DNA of 24,971 nt from a virus: positions 1 through 24,971 of the IMG/VR virus record IMGVR_UViG_3300021440_000523; one strand, 5' to 3'. The position numbers and the translations under genes are program-made. This document shows positions 6,775-12,562 of this stretch, in pieces (the first letter of the stretch is position 1; each line of letters starts with the position of its first letter). Under the pieces are notes generated by a model that was not told the DNA's origin, searched no databases, and was given only the letters and a program-made list of their open reading frames with translations.

Positions 6775-7065
6775 ATGGGCATCGAACCTATGCGAAGAGT
6801 CTTGTTACACCACAAACTCCAAGAGTCTTACGCTACTCACCCGGAACATTCCGCAGAGATAACCCGCTTAATTGAAGATGGGAACGTATTCAATCAGTGG
6901 GTAGATGCCATAGCTAACGCTAATCAAGGACTCGTCACAATGGATTATGGCGGGTTCTTTAATTTCATCCGTGAACATTGGGTAGATTTACTTTTACTCG
7001 GTATCAAGTTAGCTCTGATCTTCGTGAAACCTAATCCCAATCTCGATATGCAAGGAGAACGGTAA
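6775..7065 (+). CDS. membrane-anchored hypothetical protein (96 aa)
   Basis: CGGAGA lies 8 nt before ATG 6775. Residues 1-65 are soluble-looking and helical; residues 70-84 (VDLLLLGIKLALIFV) form a single membrane segment near the C-terminus, followed by a short polar tail. This is the topology of a tail-anchored protein with most of its mass in the cytoplasm. The stop overlaps the next start by one base (TAATG). It is the first of five consecutive small genes, four of which encode very short hydrophobic proteins. No family is recognised. Confidence 0.6.
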   Translation: MGIEPMRRVLLHHKLQESYATHPEHSAEITRLIEDGNVFNQWVDAIANANQGLVTMDYGGFFNFIREHWVDLLLLGIKLALIFVKPNPNLDMQGER

Positions 7066-7217
7066 TGGATGATTCACCAAAATCTGTTTTTGGATTATTA
7101 GTAGTAATCACCATCACAATCGGCATCGGATGCTTGTTGCAAATCGGTTGCCTCAAGGTACTTGAACATGAAATGCAACGAAGCAGCGATGCAATTCGTA
7201 AGGGGTACTTTGAATGA
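7065..7217 (+). CDS. 50-aa single-pass membrane protein
   Basis: It starts in a TAATG overlap with the 96-aa gene, with AAGGAGAACGG just upstream. Residues 8-30 are one hydrophobic segment (VFGLLVVITITIGIGCLL then a polar residue and Cys), followed by a charged helical tail of 20 residues. It ends in an ATGA overlap with the next gene. The size and topology resemble class II/III-like holins and inner spanin or immunity peptides, but sequence alone cannot decide. Confidence 0.5.
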   Translation: MDDSPKSVFGLLVVITITIGIGCLLQIGCLKVLEHEMQRSSDAIRKGYFE

Positions 7218-7315
7218 TTGTCGCTTACCGATTCTTGTTGTTGATAATGATGCCGCTGTGGATTCCATTAACGTGGATGATTGATTCTTGTGTTTGTGAA
7301 GATCGTCTTGAATAA
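7214..7315 (+). CDS. 33-aa hydrophobic peptide
   Basis: The ATG overlaps the stop of the preceding gene (ATGA), with AAGGGG 10 nt upstream. Residues 5-23 are almost all Leu, Ile, Met, Pro and Trp, a likely membrane segment; the remainder has two Cys and four charged residues. Overlap with its neighbour and position within a run of like genes favour a real gene, but the length makes this uncertain. Confidence 0.4.
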   Translation: MIVAYRFLLLIMMPLWIPLTWMIDSCVCEDRLE

Positions 7316-7326
7316 GGAATAAGCAA

Positions 7327-7437
7327 ATGGGGTTTACGTTCATCGTCTCTTTTGTGATTGCAATTTGTCGCATCTTCGTGCCGTCTATGTCCGAATTGGG
7401 AGCAAATATCTTAAGGATATTGCTCATATTTGGGTAG
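7327..7437 (+). CDS. 36-aa hydrophobic peptide
   Basis: TAAGGAATAAGCAA gives a good ribosome-binding site for ATG 7327. The peptide has two hydrophobic halves (residues 3-17 and 27-36) around a short polar middle, so it could lie in or across the membrane. The stop is followed after 5 nt by the next ATG. Function unknown. Confidence 0.4.
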   Translation: MGFTFIVSFVIAICRIFVPSMSELGANILRILLIFG

Positions 7438-7442
7438 GTGCA

Positions 7443-7595
7443 ATGTTTGCATCGTGGTTTTGTTGCCGCTCGTTGGAATCCGTTGGTGACGTTACTACAT
7501 ACCTGCACACGACGAATGCCGCTGACGAATTTAAGTTGCAGGCATTAGGTTTGACGGCATGGGAAGTTGGATGCTTTTTCTTCACTAGTAGGTAA
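7443..7595 (+). CDS. 50-aa Cys/Phe-rich hypothetical protein
   Basis: GGGTAGGTG lies just before ATG 7443, which I prefer to a longer in-frame reading that would run through the preceding gene. The N-terminus (MFASWFCC) and the C-terminus (FFFTSR) are hydrophobic, with a polar middle of 30 residues. It is weakly membrane-prone and ends the cluster of tiny genes that precedes the terminase region. Not recognised. Confidence 0.4.
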   Translation: MFASWFCCRSLESVGDVTTYLHTTNAADEFKLQALGLTAWEVGCFFFTSR

Positions 7596-7652
7596 GTAAA
7601 CCAAAGTTAATAATCTTTCTTTTCACTCATTTGGGCCTATATAGATACCCTC

Positions 7653-8630
7653 ATGGCAGACGATAAACCCAAGGCTAGACCAAGGCTTAAAACCTTCCAA
7701 CCTAGCACCGAAGAACAGGGTAAGAAGCCTACTCCCAACCCGCTTCCCTCAAGCTCGAAACCTACGGTAAATCACGCTCCAAAACGTAAGCCTTACCCTA
7801 GTACCAAAGAGCCTAAGAAACCCGCTCAGAAGCCTCCTAAAGAGCCTCTAAAAGCCGGTATCAAGAAGGGTGTAGAAGCTGCCAAACGACAGGCAAAACA
7901 GAACTACGAACGAGAGGAATCCGTTCCCTTCTCTTCCAGAAAAAGAGGTACGCAGAATCCTACTAACGCTACAGTAGCTAACGATACCGAAACAAGTGCT
8001 CCTAAGACGGTAGATGAACTACTAGCAAACCTCATCGGCCCTCTCGCTCTACAGCTACCGGAAGTTAACGCTAATCTTCGTGGTCGTAGACCTAAGATCA
8101 ATCAATTAACTCCGAAAACTCTCGGACGTATTTGCTTGATGATTAGAGCGGGAGCGTACCATCAAGACGCTGCAAGAGCGGCGGGAGTGCATGAAGCTAC
8201 ATGGACGGATTGGTTATCGAAGGGACGTAAGGATTATGAAGACAACAAAAACACCGCTTATTGCCAATTATTCTTGTTGATAGATAAGTCTATCGGAGAA
8301 GCTATCACGGCTAAGAGCATCGAAGCGGTAACAGCCGATCCGAAGTTCTATCTCACGCATGGTCCGGGTAAGACTCGTCCGGGTCGTGAGGGATGGTCTC
8401 CAAGCATCAAAATTGAGGGTGGAAACGATCCTATTCGGGTAGAACATGAACATGGCGGAAAGATCGAAATTGAAGGCTCTCCGCACCTCACGATTAACCT
8501 CACTCAAGCACAAGGAGTTAACGACGTAGCGGAAGCCTTCGCCAACCTCCAAGAGTTAGGTATCGTGATCCCTCAAAAGTTGTTGGAAAGCATGAAACAG
8601 CCCATCCCCGTAGACGCAAAGAAAGGCTAA
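7653..8630 (+). CDS. terminase small subunit candidate
   Basis: The 325-aa protein has a disordered, Lys/Pro-rich first 125 residues, then a domain beginning LRGRRPKINQLTP with a helix-turn-helix (about 165-190: DAARAAGVHEATWTDWLSKG) and a helical region, and a C-terminal part with short strands and helices. HTH domains of this kind, followed by a helical segment, are typical of phage small terminases that bind the packaging site and load DNA onto the large subunit. The large terminase is on the same strand about 4 kb downstream, separated by small genes. There is no convincing Shine-Dalgarno before ATG 7653; the start follows CCTATATAGATACCCTC, so it may be leaderless or weakly initiated. 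Other DNA-binding roles are possible. Confidence 0.65.
   Translation: MADDKPKARPRLKTFQPSTEEQGKKPTPNPLPSSSKPTVNHAPKRKPYPSTKEPKKPAQKPPKEPLKAGIKKGVEAAKRQAKQNYEREESVPFSSRKRGTQNPTNATVANDTETSAPKTVDELLANLIGPLALQLPEVNANLRGRRPKINQLTPKTLGRICLMIRAGAYHQDAARAAGVHEATWTDWLSKGRKDYEDNKNTAYCQLFLLIDKSIGEAITAKSIEAVTADPKFYLTHGPGKTRPGREGWSPSIKIEGGNDPIRVEHEHGGKIEIEGSPHLTINLTQAQGVNDVAEAFANLQELGIVIPQKLLESMKQPIPVDAKKG
7929..7945 (+). repeat. dispersed motif copy, exact core 7934-7943
   Basis: TTCTCTTCCAGAAAAAG inside the disordered part of the small-terminase candidate, read Ser-Ser-Arg-Lys, a different frame from the copies at 4372 and 11338. Confidence 0.8.
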
Positions 8631-8634
8631 CAAA

Positions 8635-8895
8635 ATGCTAGGTAGATTAGCTCTCAAAATGAAGGAATTAGCGGAAGCGGAACTACAGTACGAATGCCAT
8701 AAGAACGGTAATTCAGCGTTAACGAATGACTTACAAAAACTACGAGACGGATTAGAAAGAGAAGTTAGCGTACTGCTACACAGAGTAACAGGAGTAATTG
8801 AATTGATATCTCCGCATAATCTCTCTTACGTATATAGTAATAAGAAATTGAGTGTTGAGGATATCGACCTCAATATGCGGAAGGACTTTGGTTAA
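8635..8895 (+). CDS. hypothetical helical protein (86 aa)
   Basis: It starts 4 nt after the small-terminase stop with GAAAGG 9 nt before the ATG, and ends in a TAATG overlap with the next gene. The first 60 residues are charged and helical (LKMKELAEAELQ onward), compatible with a coiled coil; the rest is more polar with several Tyr and Asn. No family is recognised. Confidence 0.55.
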   Translation: MLGRLALKMKELAEAELQYECHKNGNSALTNDLQKLRDGLEREVSVLLHRVTGVIELISPHNLSYVYSNKKLSVEDIDLNMRKDFG

Positions 8896-9359
8896 TGAGT
8901 AACAACAGTAAAGTTAACAGAGCATACCAACACTCCCAACGTAACAAAACTCAAGATAGTGAGTATGTTAGGTATGTTGACAGTTGTGACGGTAGACCAT
9001 TCAACGATAACGCTCTTAATCAATGGTTTGATAGTCACGTAAAGAATTGTTACGATACAACACCGGACGTTACAGTATTAACAATCATAAGTAACCCCGG
9101 AGTATTGCAGTCAATCAGTGAGACGATTGTTGACTACATGAACAGAGAAGAGGTCTACGCTAATAAATTCAGAGACGTTACTAAAGAAGATGAAAGAGGC
9201 TTTAGCTTCTGCAATTACGTAGCTAAACGTCTCGTACTTCTCAGAAAAGCCGGGAAGCTCGTACGTAAGAAGATGCCTAATAGAAAAGTACGGGAGAACA
9301 AACGTAAGAAGAGAGTTAACAATGCGGTAGGTGGTTCATTAGTAAGAAAGGTGGAGTAA
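8895..9359 (+). CDS. basic hypothetical protein, possible DNA binding
   Basis: The 154-aa protein overlaps the preceding stop by one base. Its N-terminal half is polar and Asn/Asp-rich; residues about 100-125 (FCNYVAKRLVLLRKAGKLV) look like the recognition part of a winged helix, and the last 30 residues are strongly basic (RKVRENKRKKR). This combination suggests nucleic-acid binding, but no family is identified. Confidence 0.5.
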   Translation: MSNNSKVNRAYQHSQRNKTQDSEYVRYVDSCDGRPFNDNALNQWFDSHVKNCYDTTPDVTVLTIISNPGVLQSISETIVDYMNREEVYANKFRDVTKEDERGFSFCNYVAKRLVLLRKAGKLVRKKMPNRKVRENKRKKRVNNAVGGSLVRKVE

Positions 9360-9363
9360 CGAG

Positions 9364-9813
9364 ATGAGCAGCACGCAAGAGAACGAAGCTAAAGAGTTAC
9401 GAGATGCTTGGGAATACTTTTGGACTTGCTTAGAAGGAGATGCTTTCAAATGGGATGCGTTAACTGATGAAGCTAATAACGAATATCGCAACGCTCTCAA
9501 GGAGAAAGTTAAATTAGCTTTTGAAGCTACGGTATTCGTATTCTGGAAGAAACAGGAAGAACCCGTAGACGCTCCCAAGGTAGGCGAGTGGTGGTACGTC
9601 AAAGTAGGGGCAACTAACGCTGTCCCGGTAAAACTTGTAGCCGTCAATACGATGGGAAGCTACCTTTTCAAAGGTTCTAACTCCTTCGGAGATATCGTTC
9701 ATTGCATAATAGATGCTAATGAGATTATGGGCAGGGTTCCGCCGATGTTCCCACGATTGCACAGATTGGTAGCTAAAATACGGGCTTTCTGGAATACTCC
9801 GCTCAGCTACTAG
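9364..9813 (+). CDS. hypothetical protein (149 aa)
   Basis: It follows the basic protein after 4 nt; a GGAG-type site (GGTGGAG) lies near the previous stop. Residues 1-60 are acidic helices rich in Trp, residues 70-105 (GEWWYVKVGATNAVPVKLVAVN) look like a small beta barrel, and the C-terminus is a basic amphipathic helix. It is the last gene before a 260-bp gene-free stretch. Function unknown. Confidence 0.5.
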   Translation: MSSTQENEAKELRDAWEYFWTCLEGDAFKWDALTDEANNEYRNALKEKVKLAFEATVFVFWKKQEEPVDAPKVGEWWYVKVGATNAVPVKLVAVNTMGSYLFKGSNSFGDIVHCIIDANEIMGRVPPMFPRLHRLVAKIRAFWNTPLSY

Positions 9814-9814
9814 C

Positions 9815-9831
9815 TTTCTTTTCCAGAAAAA
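9815..9831 (+). repeat. dispersed motif copy, exact core 9821-9830
   Basis: TTTCTTTTCCAGAAAAA directly after the stop of the 9364 gene, at the head of the hairpin-rich gene-free stretch. Confidence 0.8.
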
Positions 9832-9843
9832 GTAGACGTTAGC

Positions 9844-10010
9844 TCTAGCAGTAGTCGATTAGTTTTGCTAGAACCATACGAATACTTCCGTAGTTCAAGC
9901 CTTCCCGACAATCGGAACCTCGACAGGGGAAAGAACGTCGTTACTTAGGATGCCCAATAGTTAACAGCTATTGGAGAGTGTGACGAAGATGCTCGTAAGC
10001 AAGTAGCTTG
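9844..10010 (+). ncRNA. candidate structured RNA in a gene-free stretch
   Basis: The stretch 9814-10073 has no credible gene but many consecutive hairpins: TCTAGCA/TGCTAGA (9844-9850 with 9866-9872), CCGA/TCGG with loop CAA (9905-9908 with 9912-9915), CGAC/GTCG (9921-9924 with 9937-9940), CCAATAG/CTATTGG (9954-9960 with 9968-9974), and short Ala-Gly-type stems (AAGC/GCTT) near 9998-10010. Such density suggests a folded RNA: a 5' leader of the gene at 10074, a regulatory RNA, or a packaging-related element. I cannot match it to a known RNA class, and it has no tRNA features. Confidence 0.35.
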
Positions 10011-10073
10011 TAGCTAATCTTGAATTGGTAGCGAGCCGGAAGTTTTTACAACACCTAACGCAAGAGGTAGATT

Positions 10074-10298
10074 ATGCTACATCCGCCTATTGAAATTAGT
10101 ACGGTCCAATGCAATCCGCCTATCAGTATTCCAGACGATAGGTTTATTTACTGGAAGATGATGGTAACAGACGAACGAATACCGTTAGGTAAACGAGAGC
10201 TAATAACATCTCAAGAACCTAGCGGAGTATTCCATTCCGACATGGTAGCGGGGTTAATCAAGAGAGCGGAGAACTACATAAAAGGAGTTAAACAATGA
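10074..10298 (+). CDS. hypothetical protein (74 aa)
   Basis: GAGGTAG lies just before ATG 10074, behind the hairpin-rich stretch. The protein is Pro/Ile-rich at the start, mixed strand and helix, with a C-terminal amphipathic helix (DMVAGLIKRAENYIKGV). Its stop overlaps the next start (ATGA). It opens a run of four overlapping genes that includes the HTH regulator. No family is recognised. Confidence 0.5.
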   Translation: MLHPPIEISTVQCNPPISIPDDRFIYWKMMVTDERIPLGKRELITSQEPSGVFHSDMVAGLIKRAENYIKGVKQ

Positions 10299-10444
10299 GT
10301 GACGGTAATACCGCCGACCTCGACGCCGTAGTTGCGAAACTGGATAGCGAGTGCCGAGAATACTCCGAGTCTTGTAAGCATTGGCGTCAACGTGCCGAGC
10401 GGGCCGAGGACTTGGTTAAAGAACTAGAGAAAGGAATCAAGTAA
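10295..10444 (+). CDS. 49-aa acidic coiled-coil peptide
   Basis: ATG 10295 is within the stop of the preceding gene and has AAAGGAG 8 nt upstream; its own stop overlaps ATG 10444. The peptide is one long charged helix (LDAVVAKLDSECREYSE, then RQRAERAEDLVKELEKG) with heptad-like spacing, so it may form a coiled coil. Its codon use is somewhat richer in G+C than its neighbours. Overlaps on both sides support a real gene. Confidence 0.5.
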   Translation: MSDGNTADLDAVVAKLDSECREYSESCKHWRQRAERAEDLVKELEKGIK

Positions 10445-10692
10445 TGATGCACGATAAACTATTAACTATCATCAAACAACGATTCCAAGAACTAGGACTA
10501 TCTCAATACAGACTCACAAAGCTAACAGGACTTGGGAAGAAAACAATTCAACGCATGTTAACCGCCGACAGTCTTGATACGTTTGAAATGTTCTCAGTAA
10601 CGTGCGTAGCGGAAGCATTAGGACTAGAGTTAACTTTTACATGCAAGACGAGTAGCTTTAGCTACGAGAAAGAGGAGAAGGTAGAGGTATGA
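10444..10692 (+). CDS. HTH (Cro/CI-type) DNA-binding protein
   Basis: The 82-aa protein has a helix-turn-helix at about residues 20-40 (SQYRLTKLTGLGKKTIQRML), followed by helices that complete a compact lambda-repressor-like domain, then a short acidic/basic tail without a second domain. Proteins of this size usually act as dimeric repressors or activators of phage promoters. It starts in a TAATG overlap, with AAAGGA 7-8 nt upstream; a second Met follows at once. It is the only clear sequence-specific regulator in the window and so the first candidate to bind the dispersed motif, though nothing links the two directly. Confidence 0.7.
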   Translation: MMHDKLLTIIKQRFQELGLSQYRLTKLTGLGKKTIQRMLTADSLDTFEMFSVTCVAEALGLELTFTCKTSSFSYEKEEKVEV

Positions 10693-11099
10693 AGAACAAA
10701 GGTTTCAACAAACAAGGTTTAGAAAAAGCGGGTATCGGCATGAACGTAGGTAACGACGGTGTACGGTTAGCTCTTCCTCCTAACGAAGCTCAACGCATAG
10801 CTGTGGAGCAACACCAAAAGCAACAGCAAGAGCATCAAGCACGGCAAGAGCTACAGGGACTTATTAACTTCCGCTCTACTTGTGCGATGAATAATCTAGG
10901 TTGTCTACTACAGTCCTACGACGTTAGCGATTTCCAAGGTACTTGTATCGAAGACCTCGCCCATATTCAAGAAAACGTATCGTTAGCTCGTAAGTATGCC
11001 GAAGCTCTCATGGTAGAGTTGGCAATGATCCCCGATACGAAATTCTTCCGTGATCTTGAGGAGGCTATGGAACAGAAGCCGGAAATCGTCACTGAGTAA
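10689..11099 (+). CDS. Gln-rich helical hypothetical protein (136 aa)
   Basis: The ATG overlaps the HTH gene's stop, with GAGGT just before it. Residues 1-40 are basic and Gly-rich, 45-58 are Gln/His-rich (QKQQQEHQARQE), and 60-130 form long helices with three Cys. The N-terminal third is probably disordered. It is followed by a hairpin at 11113-11135, so it may end a transcript. No family is recognised. Confidence 0.5.
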   Translation: MKNKGFNKQGLEKAGIGMNVGNDGVRLALPPNEAQRIAVEQHQKQQQEHQARQELQGLINFRSTCAMNNLGCLLQSYDVSDFQGTCIEDLAHIQENVSLARKYAEALMVELAMIPDTKFFRDLEEAMEQKPEIVTE

Positions 11100-11112
11100 C
11101 TAACACGGTAGT

Positions 11113-11135
11113 AGAGCGGGAATGCCAACCGCTCT
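11113..11135 (+). terminator. hairpin, possible weak terminator
   Basis: AGAGCGG (11113-11119) and CCGCTCT (11129-11135) form a perfect 7-bp stem with a 9-nt loop, followed by TTACTCATTT. The T-run is weak, so partial termination or mRNA stability is as likely. It lies between the 10689 and 11157 genes. Confidence 0.4.
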
Positions 11136-11156
11136 TTACTCATTTAAGGAGCTAAC

Positions 11157-11519
11157 ATGCAAGAACGACGATGGAGAGTGCGTAACGAGCCTACGACAGT
11201 TTGGAAACAGACGGAAGAAGGATTCTTTATTTCTGGGAACAACGGCTACTCTTGGGAAGTTCCTAGAGGAATCTTAACAGAAGAAACCTTTCAAGACGTA
11301 GCACGCTACGAAGAGACGTTCGACCATCTACCTTCTCTTCCAGAAAAAGAACCTAACGTAACTAATCAATGCCCAATGGACGTATGCCTAGCTCCTAAAC
11401 GATTAGCTCTGCTAGAAGATTTCTACGAAGAGGTACAACGTATTCTTTCTGACGTAGACGGTAGTGCGAGAGTTCAAGCGGCACTTAGCAACGCATTACG
11501 GAAAGTAGATCATGCGTAA
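11157..11519 (+). CDS. hypothetical protein (120 aa)
   Basis: AAGGAGCTAAC precedes ATG 11157, a strong phage-style start signal. The first 50 residues alternate strands with several Trp, and the last 45 are helical (LALLEDFYEEVQRIL). A copy of the dispersed motif at 11334-11349 adds Ser-Leu-Pro-Glu-Lys in the linker between the two halves. The end overlaps the HNH gene by 8 nt. Function unknown. Confidence 0.55.
   Translation: MQERRWRVRNEPTTVWKQTEEGFFISGNNGYSWEVPRGILTEETFQDVARYEETFDHLPSLPEKEPNVTNQCPMDVCLAPKRLALLEDFYEEVQRILSDVDGSARVQAALSNALRKVDHA
11334..11349 (+). repeat. dispersed motif copy, exact core 11338-11347
   Basis: TCTCTTCCAGAAAAAG, inside the 11157 gene, read as Leu-Pro-Glu-Lys. 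Confidence 0.8.
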
Positions 11520-11916
11520 GAAGTCTAAGCGTAAGTACGGAAAGCTAACTCAACAAATGATCTTGCAACGTATTCGTGAGGGTACGTTGCTTGTTTGTTT
11601 TGATACCTTACGAGTTCTCAGTACGTTAGACGGTCATAAGGTGCTAACAATACCTAGACCGTTATCAACTAAGCATCGTGGAGGTAGAAATAAAGAATAT
11701 CCCTGTACGAAAATAGCCTACAAAGGATACTTACTACAGATTGCCTTGCATCGTCTCGCATGGATATCCTACAACCTGCGAGAGATACCGGACGGATGCG
11801 AGATAGATCATCTTGATAAGAACCCGGAGAATTGGCACTACTCAAATCTCCAACTCCGTACGAGAGAAGAACATCAACAACGTCACGCAAGCGAAGAGGG
11901 AGATTTACCAACATGA
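11512..11916 (+). CDS. HNH homing-type endonuclease
   Basis: The 134-aa protein has an HNH signature in residues about 85-125: LHRLAWISYN, then GCEIDHLDKNPENWHYSNLQ and REEHQQRH, with the histidines and asparagines that bind metal and cut DNA. The N-terminus is very basic. Such free-standing HNH enzymes are common in phage genomes, where they spread by nicking or cutting related genomes, and some assist packaging next to terminase genes. Here it lies about 650 nt before the large terminase gene. It overlaps both neighbours by a few bases, so it is now part of the local operon rather than a loose insert. Confidence 0.8.
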   Translation: MRKKSKRKYGKLTQQMILQRIREGTLLVCFDTLRVLSTLDGHKVLTIPRPLSTKHRGGRNKEYPCTKIAYKGYLLQIALHRLAWISYNLREIPDGCEIDHLDKNPENWHYSNLQLRTREEHQQRHASEEGDLPT

Positions 11917-12113
11917 AGACCTACGAAGAGATTAAAACAGCACGTTATGCTATTACACAAGCAATCAATAAATTGACCGCAGGTAATCATACTCAACAAC
12001 AATACAACGTACTTGTAGGGATGAGTACGGCATTGCAATGGGTCTGTGATGAGGGAGGATCGACATTACAACGCTTATTAGACGGTGAACCCATAGCACG
12101 GAAGAGTAGTTAA
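11913..12113 (+). CDS. hypothetical helical protein (66 aa)
   Basis: I chose ATG 11913, which overlaps the HNH stop (ATGA) and has GAGGGAGA upstream; an in-frame ATG at 11832 would lie wholly inside the HNH gene. The protein is helical (TYEEIKTARYAITQAINKLT) with a mid-region like a small helical hairpin. The stop overlaps the next ATG. No family is recognised. Confidence 0.5.
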   Translation: MKTYEEIKTARYAITQAINKLTAGNHTQQQYNVLVGMSTALQWVCDEGGSTLQRLLDGEPIARKSS

Positions 12114-12298
12114 TGGGTACTCGTATAGCTGTTTTCACAAGACATAGAAAACTCCGTACGTCTAAACGATCTACGTTAGCTCTTGTAGAACATTACAAAT
12201 GGTTGGAAAACGATAGTGAGTCTCGTAGCCGTTGGTTTTGGTTTGACTACTATCGCGGTACGCAATTCGATAAATCTCTTCCAGGGAAAGCACGGTAA
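12113..12298 (+). CDS. basic Trp/Arg-rich hypothetical protein (61 aa)
   Basis: It begins in a TAATG overlap and ends flush with the next start (TAA then ATG). Basic, with many Arg and a cluster of aromatic residues (SRWFWFDYYRG). A near copy of the dispersed motif (TTCCAGGGAAA, 12279-12289) lies near its 3' end and could be a decayed copy. Function unknown. Confidence 0.45.
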   Translation: MGTRIAVFTRHRKLRTSKRSTLALVEHYKWLENDSESRSRWFWFDYYRGTQFDKSLPGKAR

Positions 12299-12562
12299 AT
12301 GAGTAATACAGCTACAGAATATGAAGCACCGTTAATAGTAGAACTATTCAAACTTTGGCAAGAGTTTCAGAAACTCAATTGGAAAGAAGTTATGTATGCT
12401 CCCTGGAATTCGTCCGTACAGCTAGAATTGATTGAACCAGGTAGTACGGGAATTCATCTAGGCTATCGTGATGAGCAAGGTAACTTTTGGATTGTTGACG
12501 AAATGGGAGCTAATCCGTCGTTACCGATCTTCTTTCGTTTAATCAGTGAGAAAGTTAACTAG
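12299..12562 (+). CDS. hypothetical protein (87 aa)
   Basis: It starts directly after the preceding stop and ends directly before the large terminase start, so the three are one transcript; GGGAAAGCACGG gives a weak binding site. The protein has an acidic helical start (APLIVELFKLWQEFQKL), then alternating strands with a Gly-rich turn (GIHLGYRDEQGNFWIVDE). No family is recognised. Confidence 0.5.
   Translation: MSNTATEYEAPLIVELFKLWQEFQKLNWKEVMYAPWNSSVQLELIEPGSTGIHLGYRDEQGNFWIVDEMGANPSLPIFFRLISEKVN

Noticed and set aside
9898-10040. tRNA or known ribozyme in the hairpin-rich stretch
   Set aside because: No cloverleaf, no T-loop or CCA-like end, and no hammerhead core sequence could be found.
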